This document shows positions 53,201-62,800 of a stretch of 64,000 bases of DNA, piece by piece. Made by a program: the position numbers and the translations under genes. The number at the start of each line of letters is the position of its first letter. The first letter of the stretch is position 1. Under the pieces are notes generated by a model. The model made no database searches and had not been told where the DNA came from. It worked only from the letters and a program-made list of their open reading frames with translations. Origin of the DNA: Halieaceae bacterium (lineage in GTDB: Bacteria; Pseudomonadota; Gammaproteobacteria; Pseudomonadales; Halieaceae); contig JANQLM010000033.1 in assembly GCA_028280635.1 (NCBI GenBank), positions 1-64,000 of the forward strand, read 5' to 3'.

Positions 53201-53682
53201 ACCCGCTCGACCATGGGATCGCGGGCGATACCTGCCAGCGCCTCTGCCGGCACATCCAGGAATACCGCGTTCAGGACGTGCTGCACACGGCCCAGCTCAC
53301 GAATAGACGCGTGCTCGGACTGACAGCGGTAAACGAAGTCGTATTGCTCAAATTCGATCTGGTTCTTCCGGTCGCGCCGGGAGAAACCGTCGACATCACC
53401 GAGGGTGCCTGTCGCCGGCGTTTTCAGGCGTACGATAACGCGCTGGCGTCCGGTGGCGCCGATCAGTGAAGTATCCAGCGTCGAGAGGTCGCCGGGCCTG
53501 AAAGCCTGATCCAGTTGGATCGGTGCGTCCAGCTTGAGTGTTGATAGTGTGTCCAGCGGTGGCTGGTATAGCGTGCGCTGGTCGACGCGCTCAGACGCGG
53601 ATGCGCTCAGCGCCGTGCAGACCAGTACCCCGCTGGCGAGTGCGGATAACCACGACCGCGGTCGTGAAGAGAAAGGATTCAT
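50263..53682 (-). CDS. Exported subtilisin-like (S8) protease with basic insert and poly-Asp tail
   Basis: 1139 residues from the ATG at 53682, chosen for its GGGGAG site; an ATG at 53706 adds 8 residues. A signal peptide (about 1-30) and a propeptide-like segment precede the S8 core. The triad is complete: Asp199 (VAVLDSGVDYTH), His278 (GHGTHVAD) and Ser588 (GGTSGAGPMV), with oxyanion Asn375 (SSAGNCG). A PA-type insertion sits about 400-545. A Lys/Ser/Arg-rich insert (about 611-632, KSKKSKKSKK...) lies between Cys605 and Cys633 just after the catalytic Ser. A C-terminal about 400-residue beta-rich region follows, then a Glu/Lys run and a tail of almost only Asp, encoded by a GAY trinucleotide tract. 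The acidic end could bind calcium or the basic insert. Confidence 0.85.
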   Translation of the reverse strand: MNPFSSRPRSWLSALASGVLVCTALSASASERVDQRTLYQPPLDTLSTLKLDAPIQLDQAFRPGDLSTLDTSLIGATGRQRVIVRLKTPATGTLGDVDGFSRRDRKNQIEFEQYDFVYRCQSEHASIRELGRVQHVLNAVFLDVPAEALAGIARDPMVERVAPVGHYKLNLEETVPYVGAAAVQASGFDGSGVSVAVLDSGVDYTHADLGGSGDPADYVANDGTIIEPGTFPTAKVVGGFDFLGNVWPTGPNEFDDPPMPDPDPLDDLALVPGAFAGHGTHVADIIGGVNGVAPGADIYAVKVCASLTPSCNGISLILGMEFSVDPDGDGDTSDRVDIINLSLGADYGQPFDDDLSTAVDNASALGTFTVSSAGNCGDFPYCTGTPSSAPTALSVAQTNVPSATAFAMNVVEPAADAGLYQAVKYAWTPDPTSTISGLVQYGDTDGDNLLGCDPFDGDLTDMIVAVDRGACNFSLKMQNIEAAGGKLGIVMLVAPGAPFSGSFGGGVAVTIPGFNISQADGDILRTGTAVVEFGPEFSSPLVGITVSSTARGPDLSFNAIKPEIGAPGASVSAEVATGTERTPFGGTSGAGPMVAGGAALLQEACRADDGKSKKSKKSKKSRKSEKSRKARGCSPLELKAALMNNAFRDIVSDTTGALAEITRIGAGELRVDAAAEASFIAWSPDDDQPSLSLGFEDVDEPVTIKRKIRIKNTSKRTQRFTFEPTFRYMDDAMTGAVQVEVKKRRLRVPAGKSRSVRVEFTIDPTLLSGNPMSSGPEGGNPASLTAAEYDGYLLIHSSRGDEAALPWHIIPRQAASVAPDRQTIEPVPGIPGDVVDSIGLVNGGAGVAQNDAYTLVGLSDEMPRGERGAQMPMPDLRSVGVTTIPVGAGFCSANPSFLWAFAVNTWDRQSHLLPVSHQIDLDTDRDGTADFTVLNAPLSFFADGSLSDAREATAVLDPSGGVTVFFLTEHATNTNNTVLLICAEQIGFSQADFFRPVDITVNAVDFYNGGPGDVIDSITVAPLGEQYLGVPSGDLPSGAFGALDVVDFGALPDLSPELGVMLFTNGTRGAGAYGGATEDTEALLFLLPGVEPPTPLSPEEKEKKKKKKKKDRDDDDDDDDDDEDDDDDDDDDDDDDDDD
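50267..50345. repeat. GAY/RTC trinucleotide tract encoding poly-Asp
   Basis: On the minus strand the 3' end of the protease gene is a run of GAC and GAT codons, with single GAA/GAG and CGC interruptions. Such tracts are prone to slippage, so tail length may vary between strains. It also creates false serine-rich frames on the plus strand. Confidence 0.8.
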
Positions 53683-54210
53683 GACGTGCTCCCCTGTGTT
53701 GAACAAATGACAGGCGAGTAGGCAGGTTCACTAGGGGCAGCGCACGTAGCCAGCAAATCAAATTTTGCCTTCGTGAAAGTTGGCCAGGAACGCGCTCTGT
53801 TCGCGCTCAGCCAACCCCCTGACAAGCCACACCGTCGGCATCCAGCCGCCATTCCTGACGTTCAAAAAAACGTCTGTGCCCGGGTTCGCCGATGTCCCTG
53901 GCGTCCCGACACTCCCTTTTACATTCCCTTGAGAGAGCAGTGTCACTCGTGCAGGGCCGCTTACTTTTTCACCTGCAGTTACCTGAAAGTAGTCGAAGCG
54001 ACGGCTAATGCAAATCCAGTTGGGGAGACACGGCAGACGAAACCTGGACAAGCCGCGCCAGGCTTGGCGTGCGGGTTGGTCCATGCCTTGAGGGACATGG
54101 CCGGCGGCGCGTCTTTGCACTACCCGGGCAGCCAGGTGGCAAACACTCCCTGCATCTATAATGAGGCTTGTATTCATAATTCCGCAGCCGATAGGGCGGG
54201 AGGGAGCGGC
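53683..54210. other. Intergenic region between protease and oxidoreductase genes
   Basis: About 530 bp between divergent genes. The plus-strand frame that runs into the oxidoreductase from 53773 lacks coding character, and a minus-strand frame (53758-54459) is a shadow. A small GACGTT/AACGTC stem with an A-rich loop lies at 53857-53874. No other structure is seen. Confidence 0.45.
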
Positions 54211-55305
54211 ATGAGCAAACTGACACGGCGCACAATCCTCAGGGCAGGCGCAGGGGCAACGTTCCTGGGTCTGGCCCCGCTGACAGGCCTGATGGGCACC
54301 GCTCACGCAGCTCCAGGGACGGCCATTCGCTGGGGCGTGGTGGGCACCGGCGGTATCGCCAACTCCATGGCGGGGATGATCAAGCTGGCCGGCAATGCCG
54401 AGCTGGCGGCGGTCTCCAGCCGCCGCATGGAAACCGCCCGCCAGTACGCCGCCAGGCACAACGTCGCCGCGACCTTCGATTCATGGGCGGACATGGCGGC
54501 CTCAGACCTGGTGGATGCGATCTATGTCGCAACGCCCACCAGCGTCAAGGAAGAGATCTGCATGGACGCCATTGGCAAGGGCAAGCACGTGCTGTGCGAG
54601 AAACCCCTCGCCAGTGCGGCATCAGCGCGTCGTATCATTGCCGCCTGTCGCGAGAACGGCCTGGCCTTCATGGACGGCACCCACTTTGTGCACCACCCTC
54701 GCACCCTGGATATCAAGGCCAGGAAGCTGAATCCCTGGTCGGTAGCCTCAGCCTTTCAGTTCAACCTCAAGGACCGGGGCAATATCCGCTTCAATACCGA
54801 GCTGGAACCCATGGGCGCCATCGGTGATGCAGGCTGGTACAACATGCGCGCGGCGGTGGAATACCTGCCCCCCGACGTCCAGCTGGCGGAGGCCAGCGCC
54901 TACCTGCGGCGAGACCGGCAGACCGGCGCGGCCATCGGTGGCAGCGGCGTGCTGCAGTTCTCCAACGGCGCCACGTCCACGTGGAACTGCGGCTTCGACT
55001 CCGGGGCGGTAGTCATGGATTTGCGCATTACCAGCCTCGAGGCCGTTATCCACATCGACAACTTCCTGTCCCAAAACCCGGACGGTTCTGCCGACTTTGT
55101 CCTCAGCGGTGGCGGCTGGGGGCCGTCGGCGAAGAAGGAAACGCTCTCGATTCCCTCCGCCAATCCCGGCGCGGCCCTGATGTTCGAGGATTTCGGCAGC
55201 GCCATCCACGATGCCTCGCTGCGCGAACAGTGGATGCGTGCCAGCGAGCGTACCCAGGCCTGGCTGGATGCCGCCTGGGCCAGCGCCCTGGCCAATGAAG
55301 GCTAG
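54211..55305 (+). CDS. Gfo/Idh/MocA-family oxidoreductase with Tat signal
   Basis: 364 residues from the ATG at 54211, preceded by GGGAGGGAG. The N-terminus TRRTILRAGAGATFLGLAPL is a twin-arginine signal, so the folded protein is exported with its cofactor. The Rossmann motif WGVVGTGGIANSMAGMI and the conserved CEKPLAS (EKP) motif define the Gfo/Idh/MocA family, which oxidises or isomerises sugars and related polyols with NAD(P). Export implies tightly bound NAD(P), as in glucose-fructose oxidoreductase. Its stop overlaps the stop of the convergent DUF885 gene. Confidence 0.88.
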   Translation: MSKLTRRTILRAGAGATFLGLAPLTGLMGTAHAAPGTAIRWGVVGTGGIANSMAGMIKLAGNAELAAVSSRRMETARQYAARHNVAATFDSWADMAASDLVDAIYVATPTSVKEEICMDAIGKGKHVLCEKPLASAASARRIIAACRENGLAFMDGTHFVHHPRTLDIKARKLNPWSVASAFQFNLKDRGNIRFNTELEPMGAIGDAGWYNMRAAVEYLPPDVQLAEASAYLRRDRQTGAAIGGSGVLQFSNGATSTWNCGFDSGAVVMDLRITSLEAVIHIDNFLSQNPDGSADFVLSGGGWGPSAKKETLSIPSANPGAALMFEDFGSAIHDASLREQWMRASERTQAWLDAAWASALANEG

Positions 55306-56690
55306 CGCGCGGCCATGTCCTCCTGGATATCCGAGGCGGTGAGCGGCGCGGTGAGAATGCGGCGAAAACGTCCCCAGGGGTCGTCACCCGCCTCGACGTA
55401 GGACCGCACGATATCCTGGCCGATGTTGTAGTTGATGACGTAGGCCCGGTAGGTATCCACGAAACGCAGTCGCTGGGCAGACTTCTCGGCGCTGGCCAGG
55501 TAGTACTTTTGCATCATGGCGGCGGCTTCAGCGCGGTCCAGCACCCCGTCCAGGTAGCGACGGGAGACCTCGTTGGTGGCGTGGGACAGCTTGCCGGTCA
55601 GCGCATTGAGGGCGTCGAGTTTGTCCGCCAGGGCCGGGTCCAGCCCCGCCATGGGAAACAGCACCTCGCGTTCAAAATTGATCTTCTCGTCGCCGGGGAA
55701 CGCCAGCTCTATGCCGTAGTTGCCGGAGCCCTCGGCCATGGGGCCAAAGGGCCCGAACAGCGGGTTCACCGTGTACTCGATCCAACCGCGGCCGTTGACC
55801 AGTTCTTCCTCGATAAACAGGTTCCAGACATGGTGACCCGGATAGCCTTCGTGGCAGCCAAGATCCACGGCGCGGTCGATGATGATCGGGAAATCGGTAT
55901 TGATCTGGATGAGGCTCTCAAAGCCACCCTGGTAGTAGTTGTAGCCTGACCAGGGCTTGTCATTCACAAACTCCATCCTGAAATGCTCGCCGTCCGGCAA
56001 GTCGAAGTGAGCGGCGGTACGCGTCCGACATTCGGCGATGGCGCGATCAAACACTGCCTGCAATTTGTCCTGGGGAATCGCCAGGGAGTTGCGGAAGGCA
56101 TCGACACGTTCGGCGGTGGAACCCTCCCCCGGCAGCAGGGCGTCGATCTCCGCCAACACCGCGTCGTACTGGGACAGGTCGTAGCTCGGCGGCGCCACAT
56201 CGTAGATGCCGGCCACTTCTTCATCGAAGCTGACCGGTTTGCCGGCGACCACGTTAAAGCGCACCGCCAGTGCGCGCACGGTTTTCAGTAGTTGTACCGC
56301 CCGAAACGCTTCCCCGTCATCAGCAAACTCCAGGTCGTCAATGGCCTGGATAAGCCGATCGATCTCAGCGGCGATCACAAACAGTCGCTCCTGCGGCGCA
56401 TCCTCCAGTTCATGGGAGGTCGCGGCGGCCGCCTGCCGCCAACTGGCCGGGCCGTGGTAGGCGTCCACGTAGTTGGCGTCAATGGTGCCGAACAGCAGCG
56501 CCAGGCGTACATACTCTGCGGCAATCTGGTCGAGCTCGCTGGCAAACTCGAAGGGCGCTCCCGCCGCTTCAGCGGCCTCGATGCGCTCGACAATGGTTTG
56601 CGCCTCAGCCGCAGGCTGCGCAGGCGGTGGCGCTTCCTGACCGCAGGCGACCAGCGCCAGGCTCAGAAGGATGGCAGAGAGTATGCGCAT
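55302..56690 (-). CDS. DUF885 family lipoprotein (probable metallopeptidase-like)
   Basis: 462 residues from the ATG at 56690; the longer frame to 56783 adds 31 residues without a signal. A lipobox (LALVACGQE, Cys at about 16) predicts a lipoprotein. The DUF885 hallmark HEGYPGHHVWNLFIEEELV (Zn-type His/Glu motif) is present, with YYQGGFESLIQINTDFP and REVLFPMAGLDPALADKLDALNAL. DUF885 proteins resemble M32/gluzincin-type peptidases; activity is mostly untested. It lies 89 bp after the thioesterase gene in the same direction. Confidence 0.85.
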   Translation of the reverse strand: MRILSAILLSLALVACGQEAPPPAQPAAEAQTIVERIEAAEAAGAPFEFASELDQIAAEYVRLALLFGTIDANYVDAYHGPASWRQAAAATSHELEDAPQERLFVIAAEIDRLIQAIDDLEFADDGEAFRAVQLLKTVRALAVRFNVVAGKPVSFDEEVAGIYDVAPPSYDLSQYDAVLAEIDALLPGEGSTAERVDAFRNSLAIPQDKLQAVFDRAIAECRTRTAAHFDLPDGEHFRMEFVNDKPWSGYNYYQGGFESLIQINTDFPIIIDRAVDLGCHEGYPGHHVWNLFIEEELVNGRGWIEYTVNPLFGPFGPMAEGSGNYGIELAFPGDEKINFEREVLFPMAGLDPALADKLDALNALTGKLSHATNEVSRRYLDGVLDRAEAAAMMQKYYLASAEKSAQRLRFVDTYRAYVINYNIGQDIVRSYVEAGDDPWGRFRRILTAPLTASDIQEDMAAR

Positions 56691-56779
56691 AATGGCGTGT
56701 CCTTGTTCAGCAATGCGAGCAGTGCACGATACTAGCAGCGAGGCCGTCAGCCGCCCACTACCCGCGAGGCTGGCTGCGC

Positions 56780-57349
56780 TCAACCAGCGCCCAGACCGGG
56801 AATATCCACCACACAGTTCTCGTCGGCCAGGCTCGCTGCCTGGATCACCGAGTCGAAATCATCGCGCTGCTTCTGCATGGAATCCCGGTACCAGGCCTTG
56901 AGCTTCTTGCGCATCAGGACTTCGGAATAGCGCCGCAAATCCTCGGTATCCGTGAGGCGCAAACCGGGCACCCGGGCGGCATTGCCCGCCTCATCCCTGG
57001 CCACCATGGTGAAGTAGGACGTATTGGTGTGCTTCACGAATTTTTCCTGGAAGTTCTCCGCAATCACGCGAATGCCCACCACCAGTGAGGAATCACCGGT
57101 ATAGTTGACGCGGGCCTGCATGGATACCAGGTCCCCGACATCCACCGGCTGCAGGAATTCCACGCCGTCCACCGCCACGGTGACGCAGTAATTTCCGGCA
57201 AACTTGGTGGCACAGGCATAGGCCACCTTATCCATCATCGAGAGCAGGTAGCCGCCATGAATCTTGCCGCCGAAATTGGCATAGGCCGGCACCATGAGTT
57301 CCGTGATCACGGTATCGGTGTCCGACGGGGTATTGAGCTGTGCATCCAT
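56780..57349 (-). CDS. Acyl-CoA thioesterase (hot-dog fold)
   Basis: 189 residues. NFGGKIHGGYLLSMMDKVAYACATKFAG carries the hot-dog helix and the conserved Gly-rich turn; VTVAVDGVEFLQPVDVGDLVSMQARV and SSLVVGIRVIAEN complete the fold, as in the YciA/acyl-CoA hydrolase family. It hydrolyses acyl-CoA to free acid and CoA in the cytoplasm. A C-terminal helical extension of about 50 residues (RRYSEVLMRKKLKAWYRD) is typical of one subgroup. Chain-length preference cannot be read. Confidence 0.88.
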   Translation of the reverse strand: MDAQLNTPSDTDTVITELMVPAYANFGGKIHGGYLLSMMDKVAYACATKFAGNYCVTVAVDGVEFLQPVDVGDLVSMQARVNYTGDSSLVVGIRVIAENFQEKFVKHTNTSYFTMVARDEAGNAARVPGLRLTDTEDLRRYSEVLMRKKLKAWYRDSMQKQRDDFDSVIQAASLADENCVVDIPGLGAG

Positions 57350-57437
57350 AGTCGCTACTCCCGGATTATTCTTATTGGGTAGGGCCCCGTAGTGGCGTGA
57401 TAGCCGGGCACTGCAGCCCTACGTGCAAGATAGCTGC

Positions 57438-58253
57438 TTATTCACGGGCGGCAAACGCTGCGCAGGGATCCTCACGGGGTGCAGGGTCTGCCACCAGCCA
57501 GGCATCGAAGGGGGCATCAGCTTCGGGTGCCGCCTCCAACTGGCCGAGGCTCACCACCTTCACCTCGGGCGCCGCCACACGCAACACCGCGGGCATACCC
57601 CAGTCGCTGCGGGCATGCCCGGTGCCGGTGACCACCAGAACCGGCCTGCCCTGCTCGGCCAGCGCCTGCAGGGTTGTGCGTGAAAACGCGGCGTCGCGCA
57701 GCCGCTGCGCTTCCACCATGCCGCCCAGCATCTGCGCCGGCAACATATTGCAGTGCGCCTCCTGCTGATGGGCTTCCCTGGCCCGCTGCTGCGCGGGAGG
57801 CAGCGGCGTATCCAGCCCGAAAGTATCCGCCTGCGCGCCGAACACTGCCGCTGCGCCCTCGCCGACCGCGCGGCTGACGTCCTCACGCGGCAGTGCCATA
57901 CCATAGGCCCGCGCATCACCCAATGCGGCAAACACCGGCTGGTACAGCGACCAGTCCGGCCAGCCGCTGCTGTCCCAGGCCAGGGCGTCGCGCAGCGCAT
58001 CGCCGCGATCCTGCAAACGATTGACGGTGGCTGCCTGCGCCGGGCTCAACATTTCGAACGCCACCGCGGCAGGTGCGAGCCGGGTGATCAGCGCCGCCTG
58101 ATTGTCGTGGTGAGCGGGGTTGTCATGAACCTCACCGAGAATGACGATGTCGGCCCCCGCCAGTATCGGCGCCACCGCTGCGACATCGTGACCGGCGCAG
58201 GATGTCAGCGAGGACAGCAGGGCCGCTGCCAGTAATAGTCCGGGTATTCTCAC
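57438..58253 (-). CDS. ChaN-like haem-binding lipoprotein
   Basis: 271 residues from a GTG at 58253, which gives a clean lipoprotein signal (MRIPGLLLAAALLSSLTSCAG, Cys at 19). The ATG at 58343 would place that signal in the interior. ADIVILGEVHDNPAHHDNQAALITRLAPAAVAFEMLSPAQ is the ChaN/DUF399 (Tiki-type, erythromycin-esterase-like) motif. ChaN from Campylobacter binds haem at the outer membrane, so iron/haem uptake is possible; enzymatic activity is also possible. It diverges from the NTF2-like gene at 58370. Confidence 0.8.
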   Translation of the reverse strand: MRIPGLLLAAALLSSLTSCAGHDVAAVAPILAGADIVILGEVHDNPAHHDNQAALITRLAPAAVAFEMLSPAQAATVNRLQDRGDALRDALAWDSSGWPDWSLYQPVFAALGDARAYGMALPREDVSRAVGEGAAAVFGAQADTFGLDTPLPPAQQRAREAHQQEAHCNMLPAQMLGGMVEAQRLRDAAFSRTTLQALAEQGRPVLVVTGTGHARSDWGMPAVLRVAAPEVKVVSLGQLEAAPEADAPFDAWLVADPAPREDPCAAFAARE

Positions 58254-58369
58254 GCACTTGCCTTGAATCGGGAGTTGGCCTCTATATACGCTTGCAGGAC
58301 CGAAGCGTATTGTCACCGGGCCACCCGGACACGCCCGGCACAAGCTATTGCCGCCACGAGGAATCAGTC

Positions 58370-58816
58370 ATGAAAGCACAGTTTCGATCTTCCGGGTTCA
58401 TAATGCTGACCCTGCTGACACTGGCTTTGCCTGGCCCGCCTGCCGCAGCGGATGCCGTCACCGACATCACCGAGCTGCTCGAGACCTTTCTCGCCAACAC
58501 CGACCAGGCCGCGGCCCATGATCGATTCTGGGCTGACGAGTTGGTCTACACCTCTTCCAGCGGGCAGCGCAGTGGCAAAGCCCAACGCATGGCGGCGTTT
58601 GCCGCCGGCACCCAGCCGGCAAGCCTTGCCGACAATCAATACCGTGGCGAAGATATCAACATCCAGCGCTACGGCAACACTGCGGTCCTGACCTTTCGAC
58701 TGGTCGCGGAGCCTCGCGACGGCTCGCCCACGCGGCAGTTTTTCAACACCGGCACCTTTGTGAACCGCGGCGGCGAGTGGCGCGCCGTTGCCTGGCAGGC
58801 GACTCTAATCCCCTAG
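58370..58816 (+). CDS. Exported NTF2/SnoaL-like small protein
   Basis: 148 residues from the ATG at 58370, with a GAGGA site. A signal peptide (MLTLLTLALPGPPAAAD) is followed by a DUF4440/SnoaL-like cone fold: ITELLETFLANTDQAAAHDRFWADELVYTSSSGQRSGKAQRMAAF and a final RGGEWRAVAWQATLIP. Such proteins are usually binding or catalytic pockets for small molecules. The longer frame from 58202 overlaps the divergent ChaN gene and is not supported. Confidence 0.8.
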   Translation: MKAQFRSSGFIMLTLLTLALPGPPAAADAVTDITELLETFLANTDQAAAHDRFWADELVYTSSSGQRSGKAQRMAAFAAGTQPASLADNQYRGEDINIQRYGNTAVLTFRLVAEPRDGSPTRQFFNTGTFVNRGGEWRAVAWQATLIP

Positions 58817-58932
58817 GCATCGGCTGGTCCCGGATCACTATCCGGCAATTTGTCCACATCCTGCTGGGCCAGCTGCCGCTGGCCTGCGTAAACCTCTGAC
58901 ATGCATCGCACAGCGGTAAGAGGTAGCGCGCA

Positions 58933-59784
58933 ATGTTGGGTTTTCTCCGCAGAAGTTTTGTAATGGCAGTGCTGCTGCCCCTGTCCTGGCAGGTGGCGGC
59001 GCAGCAGGATGCTGACGGGGCCGCCGTGGCGGCCGCCACCGGCGTTCCCAGCGCCGTGGGCATGCAACGGCCAGGCTGGCGCAACCAGTGGGGGCTGGGA
59101 GTAATTGCCAACCCCAAGTTCGTCGGCAGCGATGACTATAACCTGCAACCCATTCCCTATTTCGACTTCCGCTACATGGACGGCAAAGGGACCAAGTACT
59201 TCGCCAACGTGCCCCAGGGCCTGGGCGGTTTCTTTTACCGCAGCCGCATTGCCGAGTCCGGCAGCTTCGTAAACGTGGGCGCGGCACTGGCGCCGGGCTT
59301 TAACGTGCGTGACGACTCCATCGACGGCCTCGATGAGGTCGACATCTCGGTGGAGGCCAGGGTCTACGTGGAAGCCGGGACACGCCGCTGGGTGGCCTCC
59401 GCCACCCTGGCCCAGGATGTAGGCTCTGGCCACGAAGGCGCCTACCTCGACCTGTCCCTGAACCGCCGCGGACGGCTCGGCTCCGGGCGCGGCTTCTATG
59501 CGGTGGGCCCGGTACTGCGGCTGGGGGACGATACCTACAAAGAGTCCTTTTTCAACATCAGCGCCCAGGAGTCCATCGCCACTGGCCTGCCGGAATACGA
59601 CGCCGACGCCGGCGTGGAACGCCTCGGCCTGCAGGGCCTGATCAGCGTCCCCCTGGGGGAGAGCAAGTGGCGGGTCACTACCCTGCTGCGCGCCAGCCGA
59701 CTGATCGACAACGCCGCCGACAGCCCGATTGTCGAAGAAGAAACCCAGCTCTTCTTCCTGACCGCCTTCACGCGCCCCTTCTGA
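58933..59784 (+). CDS. MipA/OmpV family outer-membrane protein
   Basis: 283 residues. A signal peptide (about 1-24, cleavage near QVAAQQ) leads into the MipA/OmpV barrel: WGLGVIANPKFVGSDDYNLQPIPYFDFRYM, and a Phe-ending C-terminus (TAFTRPF) as expected for BAM substrates. MipA scaffolds peptidoglycan enzymes in E. coli; OmpV members also act as porins or in osmotic response. The exact role here is open. Confidence 0.85.
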   Translation: MLGFLRRSFVMAVLLPLSWQVAAQQDADGAAVAAATGVPSAVGMQRPGWRNQWGLGVIANPKFVGSDDYNLQPIPYFDFRYMDGKGTKYFANVPQGLGGFFYRSRIAESGSFVNVGAALAPGFNVRDDSIDGLDEVDISVEARVYVEAGTRRWVASATLAQDVGSGHEGAYLDLSLNRRGRLGSGRGFYAVGPVLRLGDDTYKESFFNISAQESIATGLPEYDADAGVERLGLQGLISVPLGESKWRVTTLLRASRLIDNAADSPIVEEETQLFFLTAFTRPF

Positions 59785-59875
59785 AGCCCGGGGCCGCGAG
59801 CGCGGGCTTCGCATCTTCCGCTCCTCGCGTACGGGTGATAACGTCACCCGTTCACTGATCGCCGGATACCCTGCT

Positions 59876-62800
59876 ATGCGCTTCACTGTCCCCACTCTAC
59901 TCGCCGTCCTGACGCTGCTGCCTTTCACCCCTACCAGGGCAGAGGGCTGGGACGCACTCCAATACCGCAACGTGGGCCCCCTGCGCGGCGGCCGGGTCAC
60001 CGCGGTGGCCGGCACCGTCAAGGAGCGCGGTACTTTTTACCTGGGCGCCTCCGGCGGCGGCGTCTGGAAAACCACCGACTACGGTGAAACCTGGGGCAAC
60101 GTCTCAGACGGCTATTTCAAGACGCCCTCCATTGGCGACATCTCGGTGTCCCAGAGCGACCCCAATATTGTCTTTGTGGGCACCGGCACCGACGGGCTGC
60201 GCAGCAACATCATTGCCGGCAAGGGCGTGTACAAATCCGTGAATGGCGGCGATAGCTGGGAGCATATTGGCCTGGACGACACCGGCCACATCGGCGCGGT
60301 GGAAATCGACCCGCGCAGCAATAACACCGTGTGGGTGGCCGCCATCGGCCAGGCCTTCAACCCCAACCCGGAGCGCGGCGTCTACAAGACCACCGACGGC
60401 GGCCAGAGCTGGCAGCGGGTGCTCTACAAGTCCGCCGCCGTGGGCTTCTCCGACCTGGAACTGCTGCCCGGCAATCCGGACGTGGTGTTTGCCACCGCCT
60501 GGCGCGCGGAGCGCAAACCCTGGACCATCATGAGTGGTGGCAAGCAGGAGGACGGCGGCCTGTATAAATCCGTCGACGGCGGCGCCAGCTGGCGCCGCAT
60601 CACCGCCGGGCTACCGGAAGGCATCATCGGCAAGATGGATCTCGCCATTTCCCCGGCGGATTCCAGCATCGTCTACCTGCTGGTGGAAGCACCGGGGGAT
60701 GAAGGCGGGTTGTACCGTTCTGAGGACCAGGGCGAGAGCTTTGAGCAGGTCTCCAGCGAAAACGGCATCCGCACCCGGCCCTTCTACTACACCAACGTCG
60801 ACGTGGACCCCACCAACCCGGACATCGTCTGGGTGATGGCCACCCGCTACTTCAAGTCCGAAGACGGCGGCAAGACCTGGGCCAAGGTCACGCCGCCCCA
60901 CGGCGACAGCCACGACATGTGGATCAACCCGGAAGAGCCGGACCTGTTTGTCCAGGCCAATGACGGTGGCGCCAACGTCACTTTCAACGGCGGCGATACC
61001 TGGTCCACCCAGTTCAACCAGCCTACCGCCGAGCTCTACCAGGTGGAGGTGGACGACCAGTATCCCTACTGGCTGTATGCCGGCCAGCAGGACAACTGGT
61101 CTACCATCGCCGTACCCAGCCGCGCGCCCTATGGCGCCCAGCACCCCCAGCGCTGGCTGATCGAGACCGGCGGCTGCGAAACCGGCCCGGCGGTGCCCAA
61201 ACCCGGCGACCACAACACCGTGTATGCCAACTGCAAAGGCCGCTTCGGCGTCTACGACAAGCGTACCGGCACTGAGCGCGGCTACTACGTGGGCGCGGCG
61301 GATATGTACGGCCACAACCCGGCAGACCTGCGCTACCGCTTCCAGCGGGTCGCCCCCATTCATGTCTCGCCCCACGACCCCGGGGTGATCTACCACGGCT
61401 CCCAGTATGTGCATCGCACCACCGATGAAGGCCGTAACTGGGAGACCATTTCGCCGGACCTGACCGCCTTCGAGGCCGACAAGCAGGTGATTTCCGGCTC
61501 ACCCATCACCCGGGACATCACCGGTGAAGAGTTCTACAGCACCCTGTATTCACTGCGGGAATCGCCGCTGCAGGCCGGTGTGATCTGGACCGGCGCCAAC
61601 GACGGCCCGGTGCACGTCACCCGCGACAACGGCGAGAGCTGGACCGATGTGACGCCGCGCGGCCTGCCCAAAGGCGGCCGGGTGGATTCCGTGGAACCCT
61701 CCCCCCATGACGCGGCGTCTGCCTACATCGCGGTGCTGCGATACCAGCTCGGCGACTGGAAGCCCTACGTCTACAAGACCGAGAACTACGGCAGGCGCTG
61801 GCGCCTGCTGACCAATGGCCGCAACGGCATCCCCGCGGATTATCCGGTGCGGGTGGTACGGGAAGACCCCGAGCGCGCCGGCCTGCTCTACGCCGGCACC
61901 GAGTACGGGCTGTTTGTTTCCTTTGACGATGGCGAGTCCTGGCAGGCCTTCCAGCAGAACCTGCCGGTCACCCCGGTCACCGATATCAAGTTGCACCGCG
62001 GCGACCTCGTCCTGTCGACCATGGGTCGGGGTTTCTGGGTTCTGGACAGCCTGGCAACCCTGCGCCAGTCACCCTGGCCCGGGGCGCCTACCGAACTCAC
62101 CCTGTTCGAGCCGGCACAGGCAATTCGTTACCGCCAGGGCTACCGCTCCAGCGACGAGGATGCAGTGCCACAGTACCCACCGGCCTCTGCCATCATCGAC
62201 TACTACCTGCCCGCCACCGCTGACGACCAGCTACGGCTGGAAATCCTCGACGCCAACGGCGAGTTGGTGAATGCCTTCCGCAGCCTGGCCGATGACGAAG
62301 ACGGCGCAGAGGTGGAAGTCATCGAAGACATGGCGATGAACCGGATGCGCTTCATCGAAAACGAAACGTTGACCGCAAACGCCGGCCTCAATCGCTTTCA
62401 CTGGGATATGAGCTGGCGCGGCGCCTGGCGGGCACCGGATGAAGACGTAGAAGAGGCTGAGGAACAGTACGATGACGGTCCAATGGCAGCACCAGGCCGC
62501 TATACGCTGCGACTGCGCGTCGGTGACGCCGTCAGCGAGACCGGCCTGATGCTGGTGATGGACCCGCGGATCACCGCCAATGGCGTCAGCGCCGACACGG
62601 CCAGCCAGCAGGTGGTGTTCCTGCGCGACACCGTGGCGCTGTTGGACCGGGCCCGCCGGCTGGCGGCAGCGCTGAAATTGGAGCGCAAAGGTATGGACGA
62701 CGCCAACCCCCGCACAAGCACCATCGATGCGGCACTGGAGCAGCTCGTCACCGCGGACGGCACCTACCAGTTGCCCACCCTGATCGACCAGGTCGACTAC

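Noticed and set aside
53758-54459. Minus-strand protein overlapping the Gfo/Idh/MocA gene start
   Set aside because: Covers the Tat signal and Rossmann motif of the plus-strand gene in antisense; no domain of its own.
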